Part shown: positions 49,530-61,300 of the stretch, one piece after another
How the letters are laid out: the number at the start of each line of letters is the position of its first letter
How positions within the stretch are numbered: position 1 is the stretch's first letter
Origin: Salarias fasciatus
Taxonomy: Eukaryota > Chordata > Actinopteri > Blenniiformes > Blenniidae
DNA: 64,000 nucleotides
Assembly: GCF_902148845.1 (NCBI RefSeq)
Contig: NC_043746.1
Coordinates: forward strand, 12,696,706-12,760,705
Reading direction: 5' to 3'
Made by a program: the position numbers and the translations under genes
Notes under the pieces: generated by a model
Told to the model about the DNA's origin: nothing
Seen by the model: the letters and a program-made list of their open reading frames with translations, nothing else
The model's database searches: none

Positions 49530-51255
49530 CCTGGGTGCAGCTTTTGCATTTGCTAATAGTTTGCTGTTTTTGTTTTAGTAAAAAAAAAAAAAAAGTAGGG
49601 TGCTCATAGCTACAGTTGCATGGGGGAAAGGTTTTTACAAAGTTCAGCTTAAATCTGTGACTACAGTGACACACAAAATCTCTTGCATCTAGATCTTTTC
49701 TGAGCATGTGATTGGTGATCTGATTGGTGTTTGTTTTCAGGTCCAAATTTGAAAGTGATCAGCACCTTCTCTGTGGGATATGACCACCTGGCCATGGATG
49801 AGATCAAAAAACGGTGAGATCGCACCTTTCAAACTGCCATCCCCTAACACGTTACGCACTTCATAAACATTGCTGCTTCTTCTCCCCAGCGGCATTCGTG
49901 TTGGCTACACTCCAGACGTCCTGACTGACGCCACGGCTGAACTGGCCGTGGCTCTGCTGCTGTCCACCGCTCGCCGACTGCCAGAAGGAGTGGAGGAAGT
50001 CAAAAAGTCTGTTTCACCAAGTTACACATTTACATTAATTAATGTACCGTCTGTTTGTGTTTCTGTAACTTGTTAACCTAAAATACAAGGACTTCAGGTA
50101 CACAACAGTAAAACTTTGTTTCTTCCATCCAGCGGTGGTTGGAGCTCGTGGAAGCCTCTGTGGCTGTGTGGTCATGGTCTGTCCGACAGCACCGTGGGAA
50201 TCATTGGCTTGGGACGAATAGGTTGAGTTTGCTGCTTCATTTATTTTGGCCAAACAGCTGTTGTCCAGGTTGACCAGAAAGCAGCAACGTGCTTTTTTCC
50301 ACATGAAATTTTTGTGTTTTTTTTGTTCAGGTATGGCCATCGCTCAGAGACTCAAGCCGTTTGGAGTGAAGCGAGTGCTGTACTCAGGGAGGACAGCCAA
50401 ACCCTACGCTGCTGAGGTGAATGGGGAGTTTGGTAAGTAAAAGTATATACATTTTCACAAATAAGTGGGGAAAAAAATTGTTTTGGTTTATTGATTTTTA
50501 TATTCATCTTTTTATTTCCCCTTATATGTTCTTCCCTCTGTATTTATTTTTTCTTTAAACAGTTCCTCTGGACACGCTTCTGTCTGACAGTGACTTTATC
50601 GTGGTGTCCTGCTCCCTGACACCTCAAACCCAGGGCCTGTGTGACAAAGCTTTCTTCAGCAAGATGAAAAAGAGTGCAATCTTTGTCAACATAAGCAGGT
50701 AGAACTTATAAATCAACCCAAACTATTGTTTTTTTTTTTTTGTTGTAATAGGCAAATCAAAGTTTATAAAATCTTGCTAGTCTTGCTTGAAAAATCACTA
50801 CATTAAACTGTTACCTTGTTATGAGATTTTCACTGGAAAGATTAATTATAGAAAATGCTGAAATAAGGAAACAGCTTTAAATTTAATGGGCTGTTGGTTT
50901 TAGGGGAGCCGTGGTGAACCAGGAGGATCTGTATGAGGCTTTGAAAAACGGACAGATCGCTGCCGCTGGATTAGATGTCACGACACCTGAGCCGCTTCCA
51001 ACAAACCACCCACTTCTGACTCTAAAAAACTGCGGTGAGGAGAGAAACCATGAACTACGAAGAGATGTTCCACTATATGACTGCAGACATGCTTTTAAAA
51101 TGTGCTTTCTGTCTCCTGTGCTTTTTCATGCAGTGGTGATACCGCACCTTGGCAGTGCCACCTACTCCACAAGAGGAGTCATGTCAGCTCTGGCCGCCCA
51201 GAACCTAGTGAATGGATTACAGGGTGCAGACATGCCCAGTGAACTCACAGTCTAG
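48380..51255 (+). CDS. grhpr: Glyoxylate reductase/hydroxypyruvate reductase (9 exons, 328 aa)
   Basis: GRHPR reduces glyoxylate to glycolate and hydroxypyruvate to D-glycerate with NAD(P)H, which limits oxalate formation. Exons are 48380-48465, 48662-48792, 49741-49813, 49890-50006, 50133-50221, 50331-50432, 50563-50698, 50904-51034 and 51134-51255. The product has exactly the human length, 328 aa. The nucleotide-binding loop is [19 protein letters not shown]. Substrate and catalytic regions typical of D-2-hydroxyacid dehydrogenases are present: the Arg in [14 protein letters not shown] belongs to this core, the Glu lies in [17 protein letters not shown], and the catalytic His in [10 protein letters not shown]. 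The ATG at 48380 ([20 protein letters not shown]) fits the family start. The end PSELTV resembles the human PSELKL. Intron 2 holds a (TA)n repeat. Confidence 0.97.
49467..49527. repeat. (TA)n microsatellite in grhpr intron 2
   Basis: About 30 TA units with a few early interruptions. Confidence 0.92.
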
Positions 51256-51327
51256 AGCCTTAATCTGAACCACTCCTGTCTCATCTGATCCTACACTGAA
51301 AAGGAGCGTAATGTAGTCTGAATGAAG

Positions 51328-51333
51328 AATAAA
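51328..51333 (+). terminator. grhpr: Polyadenylation signal (AATAAA), grhpr
   Basis: AATAAA 73 nt after the stop codon. Confidence 0.6.
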
Positions 51334-52017
51334 ATAGTATTAATTTAACCAAGTGGTGTGTTGTTAGATATTGCAGTCTGTCAGTGGATAGATGGTTTCA
51401 TACAATATTATACTTAATACTTCAAAATACTTTCATTTTAGAATGTGAAACTTTGAGGGGATTAGCAGTGGTGCGGACATTTCATGGATTCAACCTTTTC
51501 AGAAAGGGGGCTGAAGCTTTTTCTAGCCAACACAGGGTGGAAGGCAGGGCACAGGCTGGACGCAACGGTCCATCACGGCTAACACACAGACTGGCCTTTC
51601 AGATAAACATGCTTAAACTTTGGATTCTTTTTATTCTCAGAGATTTTTTAATACATAAGCAGTGGTTGCTCATCTCTCGTATTCTAAATGTGCCCCGCAG
51701 ATTAGAGTTAAACCTCCGAGTGCACTTTATCTGGATAACGCACCATCTCTCTGCTTAAAAAAAATAAAAAAACAAAAAAAAAAACTGTACAGCACTCCAT
51801 ATCTGTGTTAAATTGATGGTTTTGAGCAATACAAACAAAGTATCATCGGATTGGACAACAGTATGTGCAGGACAGTTTGTACAGATGCTGGGAATGAATT
51901 CATATTGAATAAAATACTAAATCCATCATTTACTACATGCATCATGTACTGTTTCTGTCAAAACATTTAAACCTTGAAAGTATCATCAGTCTGTTTGCAT
52001 CTGTTTTTTCTGCTTAT

Positions 52018-52023
52018 TTTATT
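52018..52023 (-). terminator. zbtb5: Polyadenylation signal (AATAAA on minus strand), zbtb5
   Basis: TTTATT on the plus strand about 165 nt past the zbtb5 stop. It is a candidate; longer 3' UTRs are known for this family. Confidence 0.35.
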
Positions 52024-52186
52024 GGGAAATGATTTTGAAAAAAAAAAAACCCAACATGGTTGAAAGCAAAAAACACTTTTTAGAGGACACGAAAGAAAAC
52101 AGACTTCGAACATAAAAACCATTACATCAAGAATTCATCAGGTCTCGTTAATAAATAAGACAGCACTTTTTCAGGGGGCAAATATG

Positions 52187-54259
52187 TCAATTTGAGTCTT
52201 TAACTAAGTCAGCTGGTAGTAGCAGTGTGTCTGAGAAGGACTGGTCGTCTTTCCAGTTTAAACAGGTGTTCTTGGAGTGCTTGTACAGATGGGAAGACTG
52301 ACTGAAGCGCTTGCCACAGTTGGGGCAGGGATAGGGCTTTTCCCCCGTGTGGACACGGATGTGCTTCTTACAGTCAGTCAAGTTCATGAACGTCTTACAG
52401 CAAATTTTGCAGGCATATTTTTTCTCGCCCTCCACCAGCAACACGTGGTCCTCGGCAGCTGCTTTCTTGCATTTGGACAACACGTCCTCTGAAGCTCGTG
52501 TCAGAGGTGGTCGGTCCACGGCGTCTCCGGTAGACCCAGATGAGGGATCCGTGCTGGTTTCTGATCCAGGTGGAACTTTGGGGGCGATCCGACGGAACGT
52601 CGTCGTCGCCCCAGAGCTTTTGCCGGCCCTGGGGGAAGGGACAAGGGAAGCCTCTAAAGTTAAGCCCGGTCGGATGCCACTCAGGAAGCCTGTTAAGGGG
52701 TTCTGGGCTGGCTGGAGGATGATGGTGTCACTGAAATTTGGACTTTGTTCTGGTAGAAGCTGCTGCAAAGGGACAGATGCTACTGGAAAAACGAGAGACG
52801 AGGAGGAATCGGAGGACTGTGCGGAGGGGGTGTTTGCTCCCTCTGTTTTTTGACTGTGTTCACTTGGATCTGTAGACACGACGTGAGCGTCACTTGCAGC
52901 AGCAGCAGCGGTAGCAGCAGCTGTTAGGCTCGCTAGACTGTCCTCCTCTTCCAAACCCCCCATGACACTTTCACTGCTGGGATTGAGGAAGCAGGTAAAG
53001 GCCAGTTCTGACAGGCTCTCCAGACCCTCGCCATCCACTGAGTCCTCACCGAGATCTCCAGGACTTTTATGAGCGTCAGTGTGGATATCTGTGCATAGCT
53101 GTGTCTGTAAAGAACTAACATCAGCCTCCACTGGGCTGATTGTTGTCATTTTCTCATTACCCAGATTTCCATCCAGATTGTCTGTACAGTCCTGCAGAGG
53201 CAACGGTGGTGAACTTTTGGTTAATGTGTCTAAATCTGAGGAATACAAACTCGTATTTTCCGTTTTCACCTCAATCAGGTTCATTTTTGACTCTCTTGTC
53301 TCTTCCTCGACAACCTTTATTTTGACCACAAAGCCTCCATCTGTATTGTTGGTACTCTCCCACACACCTGCGCCTCCTACGCTGCTGTCTGATTGACTGG
53401 GCAGCTGCATTTCGTCCGATTCTCCCTTCTCTGCTTCATCTTTCACCTCGTTTGTATCAAAAGCTTGGTTTTCCCACAGCCTGTCTATTGACATCAGGCA
53501 ATCTGGGGACAACAAATGTCCTTCCTCTGTGCTGAAGACACTCCTGGTCACCGTTGGTGAGCACTCTTTGTAGTTCTCTCCGGGCGTCTTGCTGGTTCTC
53601 TTCCGGTCACATAACATGTCCTCTTGTGACTTTCTCTTGCGCCGTCGCGACGCTGCTGCAGGCGGCTCGTCGTCGATTATTCTCACCTCGCTTTCTTCAT
53701 CCCCGCCAGACTGGCTCACCTCCACTCCCACCTCCTCCTTATCAAGGTCCACTACCATGACCGATGAGACCTGCTGCTGGCAGGTGGATGCAGCCTGGGA
53801 GGATGTAGTCTGCTGCTGCTGTTGCACTGACCTCCAACCTTTAGGCGGTGCAGCAGGAAAGTTTTTCCTGGCCAGATGAAGCTTGCAGGCCTTCACCACA
53901 GTATTGAGGTGCAGGTGCGATGCTGCCAGCAGCACATCCATCACGTTGGAGGCCCCCAGAGAAAGGGTGGAGGTGTAAATCATGTCCAGCAGGGTGGAGA
54001 ACGCCTCTGGGGTTACCACGCCTGGATCGAGGGTCAGCACACTGGGACCTCCATCCCTGCCTCCGTCGCCCCCCGACCCTTCCATCTCATCGCTGGAGTT
54101 GAGCAGAGCCCTGAAATGAGAGCTGCAGGCTGCGAGGATGGAGCGGTGCGCCTGGAAGGTCTGTCCTCCCACCACCACCACGCAGTCGCACAGCTGAGCG
54201 TGGAGGCGCTGGTGATTGAGCTGCTGGAAAATGTGCTGGAAATGCCCGGGGAAGTCCAT
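52187..54259 (-). CDS. zbtb5: Zinc finger and BTB domain-containing protein 5 (single coding exon, 690 aa)
   Basis: A nuclear transcriptional repressor of the BTB/POZ zinc-finger family; human ZBTB5 represses CDKN1A. The start MDFPGHFQHIFQQLNHQRLH is almost the human sequence. The BTB domain spans about residues 14-135 (QLCDCVVVVGGQTFQAHRSI, then DVLLAASHLHLNTVVKACKL). A long, less conserved acidic and Ser-rich middle contains a nuclear-localisation-like basic patch (SRRRKRK). The conserved block RRIAPKVP comes next, then LTRASEDVLSKCKKA. Two C-terminal zinc fingers begin at residue 615: YACKICCKTF and YPCPNCGKRF, the second closing with His-x4-Cys. The coding region has no intron, as in mammals. 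Human length is 677 aa. A Gln run (VQQQQQTT) and an Ala run are small polymorphism-prone repeats. Confidence 0.97.
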   Translation of the reverse strand: MDFPGHFQHIFQQLNHQRLHAQLCDCVVVVGGQTFQAHRSILAACSSHFRALLNSSDEMEGSGGDGGRDGGPSVLTLDPGVVTPEAFSTLLDMIYTSTLSLGASNVMDVLLAASHLHLNTVVKACKLHLARKNFPAAPPKGWRSVQQQQQTTSSQAASTCQQQVSSVMVVDLDKEEVGVEVSQSGGDEESEVRIIDDEPPAAASRRRKRKSQEDMLCDRKRTSKTPGENYKECSPTVTRSVFSTEEGHLLSPDCLMSIDRLWENQAFDTNEVKDEAEKGESDEMQLPSQSDSSVGGAGVWESTNNTDGGFVVKIKVVEEETRESKMNLIEVKTENTSLYSSDLDTLTKSSPPLPLQDCTDNLDGNLGNEKMTTISPVEADVSSLQTQLCTDIHTDAHKSPGDLGEDSVDGEGLESLSELAFTCFLNPSSESVMGGLEEEDSLASLTAAATAAAAASDAHVVSTDPSEHSQKTEGANTPSAQSSDSSSSLVFPVASVPLQQLLPEQSPNFSDTIILQPAQNPLTGFLSGIRPGLTLEASLVPSPRAGKSSGATTTFRRIAPKVPPGSETSTDPSSGSTGDAVDRPPLTRASEDVLSKCKKAAAEDHVLLVEGEKKYACKICCKTFMNLTDCKKHIRVHTGEKPYPCPNCGKRFSQSSHLYKHSKNTCLNWKDDQSFSDTLLLPADLVKDSN

Positions 54260-55895
54260 CGCAGCCGGTGCAATGTGTCACGAGATGCCTCAGAGTTTTT
54301 TCTTTTGGCGCATCCGTGTAACAATAGGATGAAGCAGGGCGCCGAAAGAGCCTGTTCACGAGCATCTCTGCATCCGCATCTCTGCTGCTGAAATCAGCCT
54401 CCGTTTGACCGTTTAGCGCATTTCAGGCTGCCTGCCTCCAGTATGATGTTTGATACCTTGTCGTCTGCTGCCGGCGGCTGAGCTGGAGATGCTGGGGAGT
54501 ATGGGCGGGCCTGGTCCATCCACAGCACAAAAAGAAAGATGCGGGGCCGACTGAGGTTTCTTCTGAGGCAAATGAAGCGGGTCTCCACAAGACTGATTAT
54601 TTTACCGACTCGGACATAAAGCATACAACAAAGTATAGACATATAGCAGGTTATATTGTCACTAGATGCTTACAGAAACGCCCGGTTTGGCATCCATTGT
54701 CGGCAACGTCCATCAGCCGCGTCCTGCAGACAGACACAACACTGCTCCCTGGTGGTGGCGTGGGGGAACTGCAGACTCATGTTTATTCAGCTTTGACATG
54801 TTGGACATTTCTCTGCATCTTCTATAAAACCACGTCCTTGAAAATAAGATTTTACTCCCCTGTATAGTTTGCTGAAAAATAGACGCGCACCTACAAAGAT
54901 GTGATGGAGGGTTTGGATTAAATTGGAGACACAACTGAATAGTAAAACCTCAGAGAAGATTGGTTGTTGTACGAGACCACGAGAGTGAAAAGAATATCAG
55001 AGAAGCAGCCAGGGAATATAGTGAAAAGGAATAACTTACAAAATAATTACCTTGTCAACAATAGTCTATATTCAAAATGTTGAGTTGACCTCTCAATTCA
55101 ATATTGTATAATGTATGTTGTTTGACAACATTCAAAAAAGGATATTTATCCAACCAAGGCGATGAACACTGCATAACCTTGAGTGTAAAGGGAAGAGGTT
55201 TGCTCTTTGTTAAGCGTACCTTCACCAGAAAGCTGTTGTTTTTAGTTTTTCATGGGGTTTTAATAACTATAATATTTAAAAAAAAAAAAAAGTGCATTTA
55301 TGTTTCTAAATTTCTAGATTATTACTGGGTACAACGCAGGGACAACTTTTGCTGAGCTGAGCAGCTTTCTTGTTGAGGTGCAAAAATAGATAAAAACTAT
55401 TACTTCTGATATAGTTAATCAGGTGTATGTGAAAATTCCTATATGTTGTGCAGAGTTGCATCTTCCCCTTTACTTGAACCTACATACACAACCTACCACC
55501 ATGTGAGCACAGTAATATTGCAAATATTTACCTCGCAAGGAATAAACATCATCAAATAATTCAAAGGATATTTTGTAAATGTTATGAGTTGACAAAAATG
55601 AACACTTGCAAACCAACAAAATCAACACTGTTCTTTAATGTGTGGCATTGACAGATGCACTAAAAACCAAAACCTGTGCATTTAACAAAGACTTTAAATA
55701 AAACTAATTCATCATTGAACAAAACTTAAAAAGAAAAAAAAAAAGCTGGTGTGTCCAGTGCAGTGATGGTCAAACACAGGTCACTTTCCACAGAGATGGT
55801 GGAATGGCCCCAGCTGTCTGCTCCTGGAGACCCATGTAGTCCCTGATGCAGGAAACTCCGGGTGGATGGAGGGAAGAAGGAACCAGCTGCTCCAT
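54260..55895. other. zbtb5 5' region and tomm5 3' region
   Basis: The first 500 bp upstream of zbtb5 are GC-richer and probably contain its promoter and a noncoding exon. A donor (GTATCAAAC) is visible on the minus strand near 54452, with weak support. The rest is AT-rich, with A-runs near 55280 and 55732-55744. Confidence 0.4.
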
Positions 55896-56685
55896 TCATA
55901 TGCTGTCAAGCTTCTTCAACACATATGGAGCTGAAAAACACACATGTGAAGAAAATCAACAGCACAGCCTGCCACAACACACTGCTGTATAATATATGGA
56001 CATGGTGGAGTTTGCATTTGTATTTACACTGCAAGAAATTTGCTTAACCACCTACAATCAGCCAATCGTCGTCATGCTACACTGACTTCTTAAATAAGTT
56101 CAAAATATATTAATATTTGTGAAACTATAGGGCGGCACGGAGAATATGTGGAGTCGAGATTAGTAATATTCCCCAACAGCAAATATAATTATATTCATAT
56201 TTTTCCAGGATTGGGATTCCTATTGTGCGCATGTATAAATCTGCGCGATCGATGGATCTTTGCGCAAATAACGGATCCATTATTTGTGCAGCGCAATTCG
56301 TAGGCCGCACTAATTGCCTTAAAGCACATATTTACATGAATGGCACGTTATTACAAACCTCACGAGGATCTGTATTTACGTAGTTTGGGTATTTACATGA
56401 ATACGGTGCAGCAGCGACACAGTAACCTCCAGACATGTAGTCGAATTAACAGATGTTCATGCATCTGTGGGACGATTGCTTCGTGCAAAACACAAACAAA
56501 CATTATACCGACGTGAGAAACTGTGAGAAACGTGAATTTTGAGCTGGACGTCAATGTCACTCACTGGCTCTGAGAAGGGCGACGTAAATGAGAAAGTTCC
56601 GCAGAGAAGAGATCACATCCTGGCGCATCTTCTTCTTCATCTCCTCTGGGTCCATTTTGGGCCCGAGTCCTTCCAGTTTGAACAT
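55896..56685 (-). CDS. tomm5: Mitochondrial import receptor subunit TOM5 homologue (2 exons, 51 aa)
   Basis: TOMM5 is a small tail-anchored subunit that stabilises the TOM translocase in the outer mitochondrial membrane. Exon 1 is 56685-56565 (121 nt) and exon 2 is 55930-55896 (35 nt), joined by a GT-AG intron of 634 bp. Exon 1 gives [20 protein letters not shown], then [20 protein letters not shown]. Exon 2 completes [11 protein letters not shown] and a TGA. Human TOMM5 is also 51 aa and ends TPFILKKLDSI. The basic cytosolic part followed by the hydrophobic NFLIYVALL helix is as expected. Because it is so small, an exon-blind search would miss it. It follows zbtb5 on the same strand, as GRHPR-ZBTB5-TOMM5 cluster on human 9p13. 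Confidence 0.95.
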
Positions 56686-57654
56686 CTTTGCTGGGTTTTT
56701 CTCGGTTTTTGCTCAAAAGCGAGTCTCGTTGAAGCCTTCGCTGTCTCAGGGTAGTTGTCACGTGGGCTAAAGCGCTCTAACCCGGAAGTACGTAATAACG
56801 CGTGAAGACGGTGAGCGCTGAGGGACATACCGGGCCAAGGCGCAAAGCACAACAAAAATTAACATCTTAATTTTTACAAAGGGTTAGGACGAAACCTAAG
56901 TAACAACGAAATAGATGAGAGATGATTTTTTTTCTAATGTCACGCTGTTTATATTATTTTCTATTGTGCAATCCTTATCATTCTTTCATGTGAGTTTTTG
57001 ACACAATTTGACAAATTAATTCAAATCACTGTCGTCTTGTGTGCAATGCATATTATCAATATTATTAATGTATATAATATATTACATTATTGATGTTTTC
57101 AGCACAATAATAAAATAATCTCCCGTTTCTTATCGCTACAAACATTATCATGTAAGTATGTAAAATATTGTCATGGTATCAAGCACCATGTCTGAATGGT
57201 GCTATTTAAAAAAAACCCTGCTTTACCTTGTCTTGTTTTAGACCGTTATTTTTTTTACTGTCCACTTGCTGCTGCAATAATGCAAATTGCCTATTTTTTG
57301 ACAAATAAGAGATTGTCTTGTCTTATCTTGTATCCTCATTTTTTTTAAATGTATTTTCGCCTTCTATACCAATGAGAAGTTGAAACTTGATAGTTTATGT
57401 TAAATGCAGCGGATAATTCATTTTTTTCAAAGTAGTCGAATTATTAGGCTCATTGTTTTTGCCAACGTTTATTGCATTGGATGAGCAAAACTGAATATAA
57501 ACACATCATCATGTTTTTGTCCATATCATGTTAGATAGAAAGCATTCCTAAATTGTCTCACTAACCTCTAATTACACTTTACTGGCTTTGCAAGATGAAT
57601 AAAATAAGCGGGTGAAATCATACAATTTTGAGCACGAGAGATTTAACACCAGAT

Positions 57655-57685
<31 letters not shown>

Positions 57686-58075
57686 TTACTACATATTTGT
57701 GTAAGGCTCCACTGGGACAATGATGTGGCCCCTGGTGACTCTGTTTATGTTAATTTACTAAGAAAACAAGCTAATTTAGATTCCTCAGAGGAAAGACATG
57801 CTAGCAAGACCTGTTTTAAAGGGCTTCTCCTTTGATGAGTCTATTATTAATGAGGGGCACAGAATGGCAAATCATAATAAAGACTGGAAAATGCAAAAGA
57901 TAAAAGATAAAAAAATGACATTTTTTCCCTTGTATTTCTAAAAATAAAACTCTGAAAAGTGGTAACATAGGATCAAATAAAAACAATAAGAGGTTTAACT
58001 CAGTCTGGTTTGGTTGTTTGAGTCTTTCGTGTTTATTTGACTCTTTTTGATGTAAGTGGCTGACCTTGCAGAGGA
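56686..58075. other. Intergenic AT-rich sequence
   Basis: Apart from the tomm5 promoter (about 56690-56830) and the (TTTA)n repeat at 57653-57688, I see no feature. Confidence 0.55.
57653..57688 (+). repeat. (TTTA)n microsatellite
   Basis: About nine TTTA units. Confidence 0.93.
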
Positions 58076-58079
58076 GGGC

Positions 58080-58399
58080 CGATGGAGGCAGGGAGGAGAG
58101 AGAGCGAAAGAGGAGCAGAGGGAGGGGGTGGGTGGGTTATTTCTGAGCTCAGAGCCGAGGATTAAGCTGAGAGCAGTCCCAGTACGATGACAGCTTCCAG
58201 CATACAGCCAAACCCCCCGCTCTCTGCATCCCCACCACCACCATCATCGTCATCATCATCATCGTCACCCTCATTTGGCCGCCGTGGATAAATCTGAGGA
58301 CCAAATATCGTTTCTTCTCGGCCCCTCCGCGTCGCCGATCAGTCTTGGGGGAGCAGCCCCTCCAGACCCGGTCCGTCCGTCTGCTCCTCACGCCACGAG
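58080..58399 (+). other. Likely 5' exon of a plus-strand gene extending past the right edge
   Basis: A GC-rich block after AT-rich sequence, with a GAGAGAG-rich start, ends at a strong donor (ACGAG|GTGAGT, boundary 58399). The block has a 34-codon upstream-type ORF and no long frame, which fits a 5' UTR exon. Human gene order would put FRMPD1 after TOMM5, but no frmpd1 coding exon was recognised in the window. The identity is therefore inference. Confidence 0.45.
58187..58291 (+). CDS. Short upstream ORF (34 aa) in the candidate 5' exon
   Basis: ATG to TAA, 35 codons: MTASSIQPNPPLSASPPPP followed by a Ser run coded by TCA/TCG triplets, ending FGRRG. The Ser run is a trinucleotide repeat. If the exon is real it would act as a uORF; a protein product is doubtful. 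Confidence 0.25.
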   Translation: MTASSIQPNPPLSASPPPPSSSSSSSSPSFGRRG

Positions 58400-61300
58400 G
58401 TGAGTCTTCTCGTTCTCTCCGCGGTTTATTGTCTGCTGGAGGAGCCGCTCGGCTGGAGGCTCCGCCGGCCACCTTGCGTCCAGCCCGGCCACTCGCCCCC
58501 ACGTTCTCAGCATCAAAATGAAGAATTTGGACTCATGGCCATATTTACAACGCAAGCGGGGCTACACCCGGGTTCCCGTTTGATGGAGGCGATGGAGAGA
58601 TTTAAATCCGATTAAGATTATAAAGGAAGCAACAAAAGACTGACCTTTTTTTCTTCTTTGTTTAGCCTGCTGTTCTGAGTGGCGTGGCTGCGACCACTGA
58701 TAAAAGTTATTCTTTTGTCATTTCAATTAAACATATGGATTATACGTTTAAGGGATTTATGAGCACAGACACGGTGAACGCGCGTAGTTCTCCCAATCCG
58801 AGATCATTTGGTAAATAATATATAGGTACCCTGTATTAGACCGCTGCCACATCCCTCCTTGCAGTGGCGCTTCTCGTCTGGACATATTTGTTCCATTCTA
58901 TTTACAAACACATGTCGGCGGCGCTGCTGGAGAGCCACGCTGTGTGCGCAGTGAAATCTCCGTCACTGACTACGGATTGGAAAAGCACAGACTAAATCCT
59001 GACGGATCCGGGGATGCCAGGAGTCTGGGTTGTAAAACGCGCAACGTTATGAATGGGCGTAGGCGACATGTAGTCAGCCTGGGAGAGAGTCGACTCGTCT
59101 CCCCCCTCTCTCTCTCTCTCTGTCTCTTTCTCTCTTTTCTCCCCCTCTTCTTCTTTTGCTCGTATCCTCTGGCCAGCATCAGCTCGCCTCTTTTCCCGTG
59201 CCGTGCGAGGCGTGACAAGCGCAACACAACTAGACCGGAACAATGCGTTTCGCCGTTCTGGGGCCTTCGTTTAATGCATGACATGATTTAATATGACCGC
59301 CGATCGCGGTCCAGACATGTGCGATGCCACGGCGCTGCAACGCTCGGCGTGTCGTCCGAAAACATCCTCATATGCAGGTCCATATGGCGTTTTCCGCGCC
59401 GCGTCGTGTCGCGTGGCCTTTATGGATGCACAAGTTGCCGTGCTTTTTGTGCACACTTGGTGTTTATTTTGTGCACGCCGCCTGTGCTGCGGGGCAGCGA
59501 GCTGTGACTCAGGGATGTATGCTGGAACATGTGATGGGAGCTGTTGCTCCGAGGTCACTCTGCCAGAGGAGGAAAAGAAAAAAAAAAAAAAAAAAAAAAA
59601 CGACGGGCAGAACTTGCACATCAGGGAAGACTTGATGCCTGGCTGCATTAGCCTCGATCTGCTGACTGCTCCTGTGCCCCACTTACTGCAGCCAGCCAGC
59701 CATTCAGCCAGCCGTCCTCTCCCTCTCCCCTCATCTTTAGTCTTAGCTCCATGTCTCCAGGGCAGACTGTGTTGTTGCTGGGCTGGTGCTTTTTGCTGCT
59801 CCTTGACAGATACTCACCCCATCTGCAAATAACAGGGATCCTTTCAAAATGTCTTCAGTTCCTGCTGTGCCTGCTGCCTGAAGATGCTGATTAATCAATT
59901 TGGTTCAGCCAGTTAAAAGGTTGCAACTTACGTCAGTGCATTTCAATGGATGCATTTATCATTGGTCGCTCATTTGGCATGAATGCATTTGTTTGTTTTT
60001 CAACCTGAATCAGAATACTGAATTCAGAACAAAAATTTGCCATGGCCTTGTTGATATGACAGCCAAGCCTATTTCTGAACAGATAAGCAAACAAACACCT
60101 GAAGATACTTTCACCTGAAGATAAGACCTCTTCTGTCCGGTGCTCTAGAATCATCTGTTGAAGGAAATTCTCTCAGACAGCAGAAAGTCGGAGAGATTTC
60201 CCAGATTTGCAGCATCCATCATCTTCCAACATCCAGTGGCCTAGTTCAGACATCTCTGTCTGTCTGTGTGTCTCACCGTCACAACCATTGACAGAGATCT
60301 CTAACACAATGCAGCGTACTATTAAAAGGCCCATAATTTAATAATGCACAGGGGAACACGAGGTTTCCCAGGTCGCTGATGAAAGGGGGAATGAAATGAG
60401 CCGCACATGGTGAGCCCAGTTTTCATAATGCTAATGGAACAGGCAGACAAACCGAACGGCGGAGAGAAGATGTGATTGTGTCTAGAAGAGGGAACGATAG
60501 ATAACAGTCAAGTCAATTAAACAAATCTACCGAGCGACCGTTGGACAATTCTGTTTTTTCTTTGATGAATTTGTGAAACCGTTAACAGCAACAACAACAA
60601 AAAGTCACATATGATTTAGGGTTGCAGTGGCTGGAGCTTACTCAGCTGAGACTGAATGAATGGTCAGGTACATCCTGGGCAGGTTTTCTCTCCAACACAA
60701 AAAACACTCAACACACATGAAAACAGACTTGTACCCACCAACAGTAACACATACTAATGACCATTTTAGGGTTAGATTGTGAGAAAAAGCCTAAAGAACT
60801 TTAGAGAAAACCCACAGAGGCACAGAAGAGCATGTAAATTCTTTAAGAACTTGAAAACACAAAGGCTTTGACCCAGCATCAAGCTTTTCCTGTCATGAGG
60901 GGACACTGTTTACCATAAAACAGGAGAAAAAATTAACATAAACCAAACAGATGAATCATGGTGATAATCATACTGCTGTGCACAACAATATTTTTGGCAA
61001 TGAGAATTAATAAGCCAAATTTTACAGTTTTTTCTTTTTTTACATCTTGAACATCAGCAGACCCATTGTGCCCTCCAGGAGCTGTGGCTCAGTCTTATGT
61101 GGTGCATGCAGAGATATTTTACTGGATAAATAACAGTCTTGACCTAATGGTGGCATTAAAGGGAACGTCTGAGTTAGTTCAACTCATCCATGACAGACCA
61201 CAAATGTCAGAAAACCAAATATGTGTGGCATCCACCCCATTGTTGTTGAGGTATTTCAGCCTCGTAAGGAGCGGTGCGCTAAAAAACAATAGCGATCATG

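Larger units (their letters stand above)
51256..52186. other. Convergent 3' ends of grhpr and zbtb5
   Basis: The region contains the two 3' UTRs facing each other. An A-rich patch lies at about 51758-51784. No coding exon is seen. Confidence 0.6.

Noticed and set aside
52347-52853. 168-codon plus-strand frame opposite zbtb5, and similar ones at 53876-54391
   Set aside because: Antisense shadows of the long zbtb5 coding exon.
56129-56316. Possible transposon with GGGCGGCAC / GGCCGCAC ends
   Set aside because: The ends match only partly and no target-site duplication is visible.
59293-59832. 179-codon plus-strand frame
   Set aside because: GC-rich sequence with a poly-A (Lys) run; no recognisable domain or splice logic.
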